From: Lysinibacillus_B sp031181585
Lineage (GTDB): Bacteria; Bacillota; Bacilli; Bacillales_A; Planococcaceae
Reading direction: 5' to 3'
NCBI RefSeq assembly: GCF_047301505.1
Contig: NZ_CP154840.1
Location: 2,356,001-2,420,000 of the forward strand
DNA length: 64,000 bases
Shown here: positions 25,437-33,771 of the stretch, piece after piece
How the letters are laid out: every line of letters begins with the position of its first letter
Numbering within the stretch: the stretch's first letter is position 1
The notes under the pieces: model-generated
The model's input: only the letters and a program-made list of their open reading frames with translations
Database searches by the model: none
What the model was told of the DNA's origin: nothing
Position numbers and translations under genes: made by a program

Positions 25437-26306
25437 TTATTCCTCCTTTAGTAGACGTTTATGCCGTTCTATAAGCACACCTTTTCGTGCATACCCGAAT
25501 TTGGCAAATAAATCGTCATCTTCTTGCTGTTTCATATACATTTCAATAACTGTGTAGCGTAAATTTGTACATGTTACTTTAAAATCTAGCAGCTTGGAGA
25601 GTTGGAGAAAAATACGTTCTACCGTTTTGACTGTAATTGGTTCTCCAAGTTTGTTACCGACACCAAGCCACATTTCATCTATCTCTTCAAGCTGGGAAAA
25701 GAAGATTTCTGTTTCCTTTTTATACTGCAATAAAATTGACAGTAAATCAGATGGCATCTCTAATGTTCTGTAAGAAAGACGTTCCATAATATTGATCGTC
25801 ATTTCCTTTTCATTAATATGGGACCATTTCATCTTCACAAGCTCTGCCGGCTTGATACCAAGCATTGCAATTGTATACGTAATGGCAAGATTTCTCATGG
25901 CCAGCCATGCATTTTCATCTGTTTCCGCGATACTATACATTTGATGCCAGCAGTTCAATACGCTACGCAATTCCTTATCTGTTAAAGCAACTAATTTCGG
26001 ATGCTGTTTCGCTACAGATTCTAATAACGTTTCATCATAAACTTTAATATATTTCCGGCTATAAAGAAATTCCAAATATGAACGAAGTGCAGCCAGTTTC
26101 CGATTGATGGAATTTGCAGTAGTATACTTTGTATGCAAATGATGTATATACGCTTTTAATCCTTCAGAAAAGCTTTCGCGATAAGACTCTTCATCTAAAA
26201 ATTTCTCAAACTGTTTCGCATCATTAACATACTGTTTAATTGTGTGCTGTGATTTGTTCAACCCAATTAGAAAAGCACGAAAAGCCTCAGTATAATGATC
26301 TGCCAA
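25437..26306 (-). CDS. tyrosine-recombinase-fold protein lacking catalytic residues
   Basis: 289 residues. The N-terminal SAM-like core-binding domain is clear (SQHTIKQYVNDAKQFEKFL, NSINRKLAALRSYLEFLYS). The catalytic domain keeps the fold but not the chemistry. The box I Arg is Lys (GIKPAELVKMKW), box II LRHT is LRYT, and the region that should give LLGH...Y is FGYARKGVLIERHKRLL with no clear nucleophile. TTG 26306 follows AAGGAGG. Unlike a decaying integrase the frame is intact and tightly linked to two further genes, so a DNA-binding, non-recombining role is plausible. Confidence 0.75.
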   Translation of the reverse strand: MADHYTEAFRAFLIGLNKSQHTIKQYVNDAKQFEKFLDEESYRESFSEGLKAYIHHLHTKYTTANSINRKLAALRSYLEFLYSRKYIKVYDETLLESVAKQHPKLVALTDKELRSVLNCWHQMYSIAETDENAWLAMRNLAITYTIAMLGIKPAELVKMKWSHINEKEMTINIMERLSYRTLEMPSDLLSILLQYKKETEIFFSQLEEIDEMWLGVGNKLGEPITVKTVERIFLQLSKLLDFKVTCTNLRYTVIEMYMKQQEDDDLFAKFGYARKGVLIERHKRLLKEE

Positions 26307-26478
26307 TGCTTTAACCTCCTTAGTGGCTTGCGTGTGTATTTTTGTTTATTAGTTTAAGTGGCGCGTATAAATATTTATTTTTATACTCTCTATTGTCGGA
26401 TAATATGTTTGAAATGTCAATTTTTTTGTTGGGTCTCTTTTTCCTTTTTTGATTAATTATTAAGAAATCCCTTTTTTT

Positions 26479-26497
26479 ATGCTAATATGGTTAGCAT
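26479..26497. promoter_or_regulatory. perfect-arm palindrome between divergent genes
   Basis: ATGCTAA (26479-26485) and TTAGCAT (26491-26497) flank a 5-base centre in the 327-base space between the recombinase-like operon and the enoyl-CoA hydratase gene. TATAAT at 26598-26603 may be the -10 of the latter. The palindrome is a candidate operator. Confidence 0.4.
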
Positions 26498-26633
26498 AGC
26501 AAGTTTTCTGTATTGTAACAGATACGAAAAAATGGATATCTTTACGGTTTTTTACTTGAATATTCGCTAAATTGTATGTGAGATTATTATTGTAGTATAT
26601 AATAAGGATAATTTAATTACAGGGGGACATAGC

Positions 26634-27431
26634 ATGCAAGTACGTACGACTCGATTGGAAGCTGAAGAAGCGAAGATTATTTATCAGGAAACAGCCGGTC
26701 TAGCCATCATTACTATCCATCGTCCACAACTGAAAAATGCTTTAACGGCAAATATGTGGGATCAGCTGGCAAAGATTGCACTGCAAACGCTTGAAAACCC
26801 AAAAAACAAAGTGTTAATTCTGCGCGGCTCAGGAGAAAACTTTACTGCTGGATCGGATATTAAAGAATTTAATTCCATTTCCTTAGAGAAAGCCGAGGAA
26901 GCTTTCTTACATATGGAAAAAACTATTTCCACTATTGAACATCTTCCCCTTCCCGTTATTGGTGTTATTAACGGCCCGGCGATGGGTGCTGGTCTTGAGC
27001 TTGCGTTGGCATGCGATATCCGGATCGGTTCTGACAAGGCGAAAATGGGCATCCCGGTCGGTAAGCTTGGTATCACCCTAAACAACAAGTTCGCGAAGCG
27101 TCTTGTGGACCTTGTAGGCCCGAGCGCTACGAAGGATTTTGTGTTTACAGGGCGTATGTATAAGGCTGAAGAGGCGTACAAAGCTGGGATGTTAAATTAT
27201 TTAGTTGCTGAAAAAGACCTGAATCGCTTCGCTATCCGTATGGGTAAACTAGTTGCTGGAATGTCACCGGATTCATTACTCGCCGTAAAACGCTCGGTTC
27301 GTGAGTGTATCGATTCGACACCTGCACTTTGGCAGGACTCCACCCCGTTTGTTTCCCAAACTGATTTCTCAGAAGGCGTGCGGGCTTTTGTTGAAAAACG
27401 GCAACCTGAATTTAAACGCCAGCCGAAGTAA
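26634..27431 (+). CDS. enoyl-CoA hydratase/isomerase family protein
   Basis: Crotonase-fold enzyme of 265 residues acting on acyl-CoA thioesters. The oxyanion-hole regions are visible as GENFTAGSDIKEF and INGPAMGAGLELALACDIRIG. The Glu pair of true hydratases is not both obvious, so isomerase or hydrolase activity is possible. CAGGGGGACATAGC precedes ATG 26634. It is a single gene, followed by a terminator. Confidence 0.88.
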   Translation: MQVRTTRLEAEEAKIIYQETAGLAIITIHRPQLKNALTANMWDQLAKIALQTLENPKNKVLILRGSGENFTAGSDIKEFNSISLEKAEEAFLHMEKTISTIEHLPLPVIGVINGPAMGAGLELALACDIRIGSDKAKMGIPVGKLGITLNNKFAKRLVDLVGPSATKDFVFTGRMYKAEEAYKAGMLNYLVAEKDLNRFAIRMGKLVAGMSPDSLLAVKRSVRECIDSTPALWQDSTPFVSQTDFSEGVRAFVEKRQPEFKRQPK

Positions 27432-27436
27432 TAATC

Positions 27437-27467
27437 AGCCCCTTCTTGACTAGAGGGGGCTTTTCAT
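27437..27467 (+). terminator. terminator after enoyl-CoA hydratase
   Basis: AGCCCC and GGGGGCT arms followed by TTTTC, six bases after the stop codon. Confidence 0.8.
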
Positions 27468-27537
27468 TTCCCAGAACTTACTGGGGAAATTGAAGATATT
27501 ATATAGTAAATACTAAAGATCCTTCCAGCAAGATCCT

Positions 27538-28335
27538 TTACTTAATCCCTCTGACAATAAGATCAATTTCCTCAGGAGCAATACCAAAATGAAGAAGATA
27601 TGTTTCAGAAATCTGTTGTTGTAAATCTCGAAGTACTTCCGGCACACTATATGTAACAGGGGCCTTTAATGAGATTTCAATAGTCATTGTTGGAATCAGC
27701 TCCACAGAAAGCTTTAAAATATCCGGACGGAGTACAAGTGCATTCTTTTTTAGCTCATGTTCGAGCACCTGCACATATACTACCTTAGAGATCTCAATAA
27801 TTTCGTGATGGAAATCAGGCCGAACAATAGTTGTTTCCCCTATCTTTTTCTTGTTAAAAATGATTTCTTTTCCTTTTTGAATAAAGCGTTTAAAAAAGTT
27901 CTGCTCTACCTGCATGACTGGAATTGGCATGACATGTTTTCCTTGGGTTTCTCGTATAAACCGTGCCAACTGAATCTCCTGCGATGTACGGATATCAGTG
28001 ATGTAATGATAATGCAGAATAGGCCCTACGCCAAGACGTTCAGCAATTCGTTTTGTCATCTTATCACTGGTGCCGATAATCAGTAATGAATGTATGTCTG
28101 CTTCTTTAAGTGCTTCTAGTACAGCTTCCCTGTGACAATCCTCATGAAAAATTGCACGGCGAACTGCTTTAATCGTGTTTTTCTCGAATTTTGCGCTTAC
28201 GCCTGCCCGTTTTTCCCCGTTTACAATGAGCAGCCCATCGTCTATTATGCCGTCAATATTATGCTCATGGGCAAATTCTAGTGCCGAAGTACTTTTTCCG
28301 GTGCCGCTTGGGCCGCTTAATGAGTAAATTTCCAT
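27538..28335 (-). CDS. P-loop ATP-binding protein with Asp23/Gls24-like tail
   Basis: 265 residues. ATG 28335 follows GAGGTGAGCCAG; GTG 28344 overlaps the ribosome site. Walker A is GPSGTGKST near residues 8-16, like a nucleotide kinase, and LLIIGTSDKM may be the Walker B strand region. The last roughly 70 residues (TIEISLKAPVTYSVPEVLRD to the end, IDLIVRG) look like the strand-helix plan of Asp23/Gls24 (DUF322) proteins. That second assignment is inference. A fusion of a kinase-like P-loop with such a tail would couple nucleotide binding to an envelope-stress-type module. It is monocistronic. Confidence 0.7.
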   Translation of the reverse strand: MEIYSLSGPSGTGKSTSALEFAHEHNIDGIIDDGLLIVNGEKRAGVSAKFEKNTIKAVRRAIFHEDCHREAVLEALKEADIHSLLIIGTSDKMTKRIAERLGVGPILHYHYITDIRTSQEIQLARFIRETQGKHVMPIPVMQVEQNFFKRFIQKGKEIIFNKKKIGETTIVRPDFHHEIIEISKVVYVQVLEHELKKNALVLRPDILKLSVELIPTMTIEISLKAPVTYSVPEVLRDLQQQISETYLLHFGIAPEEIDLIVRGIK

Positions 28336-28526
28336 CTGGCTCACCTCTTCTTTTCAGTGTAAACGAAAATTCGTAAGTTGAGGAACAAAATTTTACGCAA
28401 ATTCCTGCGATATTGTAAGAATTCGCTTTATAGCATGAAAAGATTCTATTTTCTGAAATCCACCATTTCTGATAGAACTGTTATGGTACAATATTAGTTA
28501 TATTTTAATATTTAGGAGTGTTTACT

Positions 28527-29708
28527 TTGAAAGTTCAACCATCAAAAAAAATGTCCCTTTTTGCGCCAGCTATCTTTGGAGATTTGAAGCAATGTGCGCG
28601 AGAACAACAAGCAAAAGGTATGCAGTTAATTGATTTAAGCCTTGGAAGCCCGGATATTCCTCCAGCCGCCTTCCTGCGGGAAATGATGTCTGAACTAACA
28701 AAACTAGAAACATCATACGGCTATACATTAACAGGCGTTCAAACATTTAACGATTCTGTGAGCCGATACTATAAACGTGTTAATCAGGTTAATTTAGATC
28801 CTGCTACAGAAGTGGTACAAACGATTGGCTCTCAGGAAGGACTCGTCCATCTCCCGGTTGCGTTCTGTAACCCAGGGGACATAGTGCTGACAACAAACCC
28901 AGCCTATGTCGCTTATGATGCCGGGATTCATTTAGCTGGAGCGGAACCATATTATATGCCTTTAACAAAAGAAAATGGTTACCTTCCTGATCTGTCTGCT
29001 GTCCCTGAAGAAGTGGCACAGAAAGCAAAGCTGCTTATTCTAAATCTGCCAGGTAACCCTGTACCGGCAATGCCTTCTAAAGAGTACTTTTTAGAAGTGG
29101 TGGCATTTGCGAAAAAACACAATGTCATTGTCTTACACGATGCTGCTTATTCAGAATTTTACTTTAAAGGGGATGCTCCAATTAGTTTCCTTGCTACGCC
29201 AGGAGCTATGGAAGTGGGATTGGAAATTAATTCACTATCGAAAAGCTTCAGCCTTGCCGGCTCGCGGATTGCTTACATCGTCGGCAATGCAGAAATGATC
29301 TCTATTCTGAAGCAATTAAAATCAAATCTAGACTTCGGTATATTTGAGCCAATCCAATTAGTCGCTGCTAAAGCTTTAGATCATGCTGAAGAAATTACTG
29401 CCAGCCTGCGTACAACATTTGCTGCACGCCATAAAGCATTAATGGAGGGCCTCACTTCTATCGGTTGGGAAGTTGCTCCAAGTGAAGGCGGTATGTTTGT
29501 TTGGGCAAAACATCCATACGACATCGATAGTAGGTCATTTGCCTTTGAAGCCATTAAACAAACGGGAGTCGTCATGGTACCAGGAACTGCATTCGGCTCT
29601 GCTGGTGAAGGTTATATGAGATTGGCCCTAGTACAGGAAGTTGAAAAATTGACGCAAGCTGTCCAAAGACTTTCCAATATGACAATAAAAAAAGAAGCTG
29701 CTATCTAA
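28527..29708 (+). CDS. PLP-dependent class I/II aminotransferase
   Basis: Fold-type I aminotransferase of 393 residues, similar in plan to LL-diaminopimelate/aspartate aminotransferases. TTG 28527 is chosen because AGGAG (28514-28518) is 8 bases upstream; GTG 28518 overlaps it. Landmarks are DLSLGSPDIPP at the N-terminus, NLPGNPVPAM, HDAAYSEFYF and the PLP lysine in NSLSKSFSLAGSRI. The C-terminal Arg is seen in GYMRLALV. The substrate is uncertain. The terminator overlaps the last codons and abuts the first structured repeat. Confidence 0.9.
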   Translation: MKVQPSKKMSLFAPAIFGDLKQCAREQQAKGMQLIDLSLGSPDIPPAAFLREMMSELTKLETSYGYTLTGVQTFNDSVSRYYKRVNQVNLDPATEVVQTIGSQEGLVHLPVAFCNPGDIVLTTNPAYVAYDAGIHLAGAEPYYMPLTKENGYLPDLSAVPEEVAQKAKLLILNLPGNPVPAMPSKEYFLEVVAFAKKHNVIVLHDAAYSEFYFKGDAPISFLATPGAMEVGLEINSLSKSFSLAGSRIAYIVGNAEMISILKQLKSNLDFGIFEPIQLVAAKALDHAEEITASLRTTFAARHKALMEGLTSIGWEVAPSEGGMFVWAKHPYDIDSRSFAFEAIKQTGVVMVPGTAFGSAGEGYMRLALVQEVEKLTQAVQRLSNMTIKKEAAI

Positions 29709-29717
29709 GCAGCTTCT
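29693..29717 (+). terminator. terminator overlapping the aminotransferase stop, abutting repeat copy 1
   Basis: AGAAGCTGCT and AGCAGCTTCT with a 5-base loop that contains the TAA. The T run normally expected is replaced by the start of the repeat (CAGCCTG at 29718). Confidence 0.6.
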
Positions 29718-29917
29718 CAGCCTGTTGACAAACGCTTTCATTCATCGTTGCTTGCCTCGCTCGTCCTCTCATGAACGTAGGTTCTATTCGCGTCTTCGCT
29801 CGTCGGCGCGCCTTGTCTGGCAAGCGTTTTCAAGACAGGCTGGGTAAACCTTCATTTAAAAATCTATCTAAAAAAACGTAAAGACAAAGTCGAAAAGCGA
29901 CTTTGTCTTCACTCTGA
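29718..29917 (+). repeat. structured dispersed repeat, copy 1
   Basis: It begins CAGCCTGTTGACAAACGC. Its mirrored partner is AAGCGTTTTCAAGACAGGCTG at about 29821-29844, so this part folds on itself. After a spacer comes AAGACAAAGTCG...CGACTTTGTCTT, a second hairpin, and the copy ends ACTCTGA at 29917. It carries a 46-base internal segment absent from copy 2. No reading frame is conserved between copies. Confidence 0.85.
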
Positions 29918-29920
29918 GAA

Positions 29921-29936
29921 GCGGCTTTCTCAGCCG
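29921..29936. terminator. hairpin flanking repeat copy 1 and ending the Spo0M-like gene
   Basis: GCGGCT and AGCCGC form the stem just outside the repeat. It lies 8 bases after the stop of the minus-strand Spo0M-like gene. Confidence 0.55.
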
Positions 29937-29943
29937 CGTCCTT

Positions 29944-30330
29944 TTATTCTTCCAAAAACGTATATGTAATAACACCCTCATCCTCTATTTCCGTTCCGTC
30001 CAAAAATACTAAAACAGTCTGGAAAATAATCTCATCTGTTTCTTCACATGCCCATCGATCATCCGGAATAATTTCAAACGGCACAAATTCCGACCCCTTC
30101 GTATGAACACTTCCTACAAGCTCCACTGAAGATTTACCGATAATTTGAGTTGAATCTCCTACCCTTTTTAATACACGCAAAATGATACAGTCGATTTTCT
30201 CAACATCTGACTCTGCCGTCACATATACCTTTCCAGTCAGTATCTCTCCTTCTACTAAGTCTGTTTTGTCGACAACCGTGTCGATCTTTACTCCGTTAGA
30301 TTCCATTGTTGTAAACCACTTGTTAATCAT
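29944..30330 (-). CDS. Spo0M-like sporulation-control family protein, short form
   Basis: 128 residues. ATG 30330 is preferred because AGGGGA then lies 9 bases away, whereas ATG 30339 touches it. The motif VKIDTVVDKTDLVEGEILTG resembles the start of Spo0M proteins, which have an arrestin-like beta-sandwich. Family members are about 250 residues, so only one arrestin half is present. Spo0M modulates sporulation and envelope stress in Bacillus. It stands next to an AI-2E-type gene on the same strand. Confidence 0.65.
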   Translation of the reverse strand: MINKWFTTMESNGVKIDTVVDKTDLVEGEILTGKVYVTAESDVEKIDCIILRVLKRVGDSTQIIGKSSVELVGSVHTKGSEFVPFEIIPDDRWACEETDEIIFQTVLVFLDGTEIEDEGVITYTFLEE

Positions 30331-30375
30331 ACTATTCATCCCCTTTTGTAGAAAATCGGCAGCTTAAGCTACCGA

Positions 30376-31596
30376 TTAGTGAATATCTTCATATTGATTT
30401 TCTTCATTTACTTGGAACTTATTATAGCGCTGTTTGAATAACTGATAGAAGTGTTGAACAATTACTTTCAATAAAGCGTATGAAGGAATACCAAGTATGA
30501 CGCCGACTACTCCAAACAGGGAGCCTGCTGTCAACAGCACAAATATTATCGTAATCGGGTGTATACTTAAAGATTTACCCATGATCTGTGGCGAAATAAA
30601 CTTCCCTTCGATTAATTGTACAATCGTCCATACAATACCCACCTTGATAACCATAAAAGGATCAGTTACGATGGCGATAATTAGTGCTGGGGTAATCGCA
30701 ATTACGGGACCTAGATACGGGACAACGCTTGTCAACATTGCTAAGGCACCTAAAAGAAGTGCATAAGGCAGCTGGATAATAAAGAACCCAATCGTTACCA
30801 TAATACCGATACAAATGGATACTAAAATTTGCCCTTGAATGTAGGAACTAATTTGATTATCCATGTCTACCATTACATCATCCACGAATTTACGCATGCG
30901 CGGCGGGAATAGACGAAGAATAAAATGCGGCATTTTTTCGCCTTCCCACAATAAGTAAAATAAAATGAATGGCACGATAACGAGCGATAGTAAAATTCCT
31001 GTTAATGTTGTGACAAAACCCGTAAGACCTGATGCAACATTCGTTGCCAGAGTCGTCGCAGTATCTTTGACTGTAGTCGTTAAGTTGTCCGTGATATCTT
31101 CCAATACCTTATTATAGTCTATATTGGCATTCGCCAAATATTCATTGATCCGCGAATTATTTATAAACGTTATTACATCATCAAGAAGCGACATAAAATA
31201 GATCGGAAACTCTTGAAGTAAATTTGTAAACTGCTCACGGAGGAAAGGGAACACTAATAAAATCAGGACTGTAATCAAGCTGATAAGTCCAACGAAAATG
31301 ATGAGAATAGCCCAAATGCGAGGCACTTTCCACCGCATTAAAATCCGCAGGAACGGGCGAAGCAAGTAATAAAGAATAACGCCGAGCACTCCCGGCAGGA
31401 TCACAACTTCAAACAACACCTGGATCGGTTGGAATATAAATGCTATTTTGTCAAAGATAAAAATGACACAGCCGAGCAACAAAGTGATAATTAATAAGAA
31501 TAATAAATTTTTACCGCCAAGAAAGCGGATGAACCGTGTAGAGAAAAAATGGGACTTCTCTTGCGGCAACTGCTCTTTCTGACTTTCCTGTTCCAA
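30376..31596 (-). CDS. AI-2E/PerM family transporter
   Basis: 406 residues with about eight membrane segments and a large periplasmic-side loop between segments 3 and 4. TTG 31596 is chosen with GGGGTGG at 31602-31608; an earlier start would add 16 unrelated residues. The block LLTSVVPYLGPVIAITPALI and IEGKFISPQIMGKSLSIHP are family signatures. Members export AI-2 or act as ion antiporters; the role here is not determined. Confidence 0.88.
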   Translation of the reverse strand: MEQESQKEQLPQEKSHFFSTRFIRFLGGKNLLFLLIITLLLGCVIFIFDKIAFIFQPIQVLFEVVILPGVLGVILYYLLRPFLRILMRWKVPRIWAILIIFVGLISLITVLILLVFPFLREQFTNLLQEFPIYFMSLLDDVITFINNSRINEYLANANIDYNKVLEDITDNLTTTVKDTATTLATNVASGLTGFVTTLTGILLSLVIVPFILFYLLWEGEKMPHFILRLFPPRMRKFVDDVMVDMDNQISSYIQGQILVSICIGIMVTIGFFIIQLPYALLLGALAMLTSVVPYLGPVIAITPALIIAIVTDPFMVIKVGIVWTIVQLIEGKFISPQIMGKSLSIHPITIIFVLLTAGSLFGVVGVILGIPSYALLKVIVQHFYQLFKQRYNKFQVNEENQYEDIH

Positions 31597-31672
31597 AAAA
31601 CCACCCCGACACATTCTCTGATTATTGTATTTATATTGTAGCACTAATTATTATATCTTGTATGATTTTACT

Positions 31673-32608
31673 CTAGTTACCTTCTAAAAAATCCTGCAGT
31701 AACTGCTTGTTAGCCTCTTGATCAATATCAAGAACCAACCCAAGTCCACTGATTCTCTGATCTGTGTACGTTCCTTCAGCTGGGACTGTCATTTTTGATA
31801 CATCAACACCGCCTACTGCCATGCTTAGTACTGTTTTTAATTGATCAGCAGATGAGACATCAGTTGTGACATACCCCTGTGCGGCACCAACCAGCTTCGG
31901 TAAATTTTTTGAATTTCCAACAGACAGCAGTTCATTTTTCAGCGCCTCAATCACTTTCTGCTGACGCTCTACTCGACCAAAGTCCCCTTGCGCATCATGG
32001 CGGAAACGTGCATACCCGAGTAACTCTTGTCCATTTAATTGATGCACTCCTTGGGTTAACGTAACGCCTATATGTGCGGACATATCCTTCTCTACTTCAA
32101 TTTCAACCCCGTCTGGAGCCATTATGTCAATGAGTGATTCGAAGTTTTTAAAATCGATCAATGCGTAATGATGGATCGGTACGTCAAACATCTCTGTTAT
32201 CGTATCTTTGGTTAGCTGCACCCCGCCTAAATAAAAGGCAGTATTCAACTTATAGTTTCCATAATCGGGAATTTCAGCGTAAATGTCCCGCATGAAAGAT
32301 ACAAGCTTTATCTCATCTGTTTTCTTCTGCCAAGAGACAAGCATCATTGTATCGGAACGAGATTGTTCCTCTCCTCGTGTATCCACACCAAGCAGGAGGT
32401 AATTTACAGTCTCCCCATCTTTTTCATCCGGTACAAAATCTTCTACTTCCATAGTTGAATTGGCATCACCCGCTAGTTTTAAGCCAGCCTGGTACTGACT
32501 GTAGCCGTAGACACCTACTGCTATTAATAAGAGCAACAACACTGTAATGAAAACACGGCCTTTACGCATTTTTCTTTTTTTGTACCGGCGCTGTTTTTGT
32601 TCTTCCAT
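31673..32608 (-). CDS. LytR-CpsA-Psr (LCP) family phosphotransferase
   Basis: 311 residues: basic cytoplasmic start, one membrane anchor (about 19-38) and an external LCP domain. Family blocks are seen in order: LLLGVDTRGEEQSRSDTMML, VSFMRDIYAEIP, KLNTAFYLGG, GYARFRHDAQGDFGRVERQQ. The acidic and arginine residues that bind Mg and pyrophosphate are present. LCP enzymes attach teichoic acids or other polymers to peptidoglycan. AAAGGGG precedes ATG 32608. It is divergent from msrA. Confidence 0.93.
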   Translation of the reverse strand: MEEQKQRRYKKRKMRKGRVFITVLLLLLIAVGVYGYSQYQAGLKLAGDANSTMEVEDFVPDEKDGETVNYLLLGVDTRGEEQSRSDTMMLVSWQKKTDEIKLVSFMRDIYAEIPDYGNYKLNTAFYLGGVQLTKDTITEMFDVPIHHYALIDFKNFESLIDIMAPDGVEIEVEKDMSAHIGVTLTQGVHQLNGQELLGYARFRHDAQGDFGRVERQQKVIEALKNELLSVGNSKNLPKLVGAAQGYVTTDVSSADQLKTVLSMAVGGVDVSKMTVPAEGTYTDQRISGLGLVLDIDQEANKQLLQDFLEGN

Positions 32609-32735
32609 AAAATAAAACCCCTTTATAATTACTCATCTATTGGACGCACCAATGTCTCATTATGTTTCCAATTATTGTTCATTCATTATACTACGCATGG
32701 TACAAATTTGCCGATTAATTTGCTAATCCAATTCT

Positions 32736-32765
32736 TTGTATATAAACGTATCGGCATGCTACAAT
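32736..32765 (+). promoter_or_regulatory. sigma-A promoter of msrA
   Basis: TTGTAT (32736-32741), 18 bases, TACAAT (32760-32765) with an extended TG motif before the -10. Confidence 0.6.
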
Positions 32766-32792
32766 TATGATATTTTTTAGGAGGTGTCTATT

Positions 32793-33308
32793 ATGGAAAA
32801 AGCAACATTTGCTGGCGGCTGTTTTTGGTGCATGGTGAAGCCGTTTGATCAGTGGGAAGGCATACATAAGGTAACGAGCGGCTATATGGGCGGTCACATA
32901 GAAAATCCTACGTATGAAGACGTAAAAAAAGGAACATCAGGTCACTTGGAGGTTGTTCAAATTGAATTTGATTCCTCAATTTTCAGCTATGAGCAATTAT
33001 TAGAAATTTATTGGATGCAGATTGATCCAACAGATGATGGCGGGCAGTTCCATGACCGCGGCGAATCTTACAAGACGGCCATTTTTGTTCATAGCGAAGA
33101 TCAGCGTGTAAAAGCTGAAAAATCGAAGGTTGACCTTGCTGCAAGCGGCAGATTCAAAAAGCCTATTGTGACAGAAATCCGTGCTGCAGAAACGTTTTAC
33201 ATTGCCGAGGACTACCATCAAGACTATTATAAGAAAGAACCTGGCCACTATAAGGAAGACCGAGAAAAATCCGGACGTGATGAATTTTTACAAGATCATT
33301 GGAAATAA
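32793..33308 (+). CDS. msrA: peptide methionine-S-sulfoxide reductase
   Basis: 171 residues. Repairs oxidised methionine (S form) in proteins. ATG 32793 is chosen because AGGAGGTG (32779-32786) has proper spacing; GTG 32784 lies within that site. The catalytic Cys is in FAGGCFWCM (Cys10), and GYMGGHIENPTYEDV and FHDRGESYKTAIF are standard MsrA blocks. No MsrB domain is fused or adjacent. A strong terminator follows the stop directly. Confidence 0.95.
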   Translation: MEKATFAGGCFWCMVKPFDQWEGIHKVTSGYMGGHIENPTYEDVKKGTSGHLEVVQIEFDSSIFSYEQLLEIYWMQIDPTDDGGQFHDRGESYKTAIFVHSEDQRVKAEKSKVDLAASGRFKKPIVTEIRAAETFYIAEDYHQDYYKKEPGHYKEDREKSGRDEFLQDHWK

Positions 33309-33336
33309 AAGAACTGCCCGCATGCGGGCAGTTCTT
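33308..33336 (+). terminator. terminator after msrA
   Basis: AAAGAACTGCCCGC and GCGGGCAGTTCTTT form a long perfect stem that begins at the stop codon. Confidence 0.9.
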
Positions 33337-33519
33337 TATCATTACTTCAGTTTACATAATAAAATTATATTTACAAGCAAGCAATCAGAGAAAAGATAAT
33401 GTTTTTCTTAAAATCCTGGATTCCTAATATTATGCCAAGCAGCACATCATCCCCAGATCTTTTTTTAAATAAAAAGTACGTTAAGTATGTAAATTTTCAT
33501 ATGCAAGGGTTTTAACACG

Positions 33520-33557
33520 CTTTTCTATGTTTATATTCACCGGCAAACATAGAAAAG
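33520..33557. other. 13-bp stem-loop upstream of repeat copy 2
   Basis: CTTTTCTATGTTT (33520-33532) pairs perfectly with AAACATAGAAAAG (33545-33557) over a 12-base loop. It runs straight into AGCCCCC...GGAGGCT and the second structured repeat. No gene lies on either side for over 200 bases. Confidence 0.6.
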
Positions 33558-33577
33558 CCCCCTTTGAAAGGAGGCTT

Positions 33578-33739
33578 CAGCCTGTTGACAAACGCTTTCA
33601 TTCATCGTTGCTTGCCTCGCTCGTCGGTATCCCTTGTCTGGCAAGCGTTTTAAAGACAGGCTGGTTAAACCTTTATTTTAAAAATCTATCTGAAAAAACG
33701 TAAAGACAAAGTCGTAAAACGACTTTGTCTTTACTCTGA
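33578..33739 (+). repeat. structured dispersed repeat, copy 2
   Basis: It begins CAGCCTGTTGACAAACGC and ends ACTCTGA, as copy 1, with the same inner AAGACAAAGTCG...CGACTTTGTCTT hairpin. It lacks the 46-base internal segment of copy 1. Left and right it abuts hairpins of the AGCCTCC/GGAGGCT type. Confidence 0.85.
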
Positions 33740-33771
33740 CTTCTCCTTTGCAAGGAAAGGAGGCATGTTTC

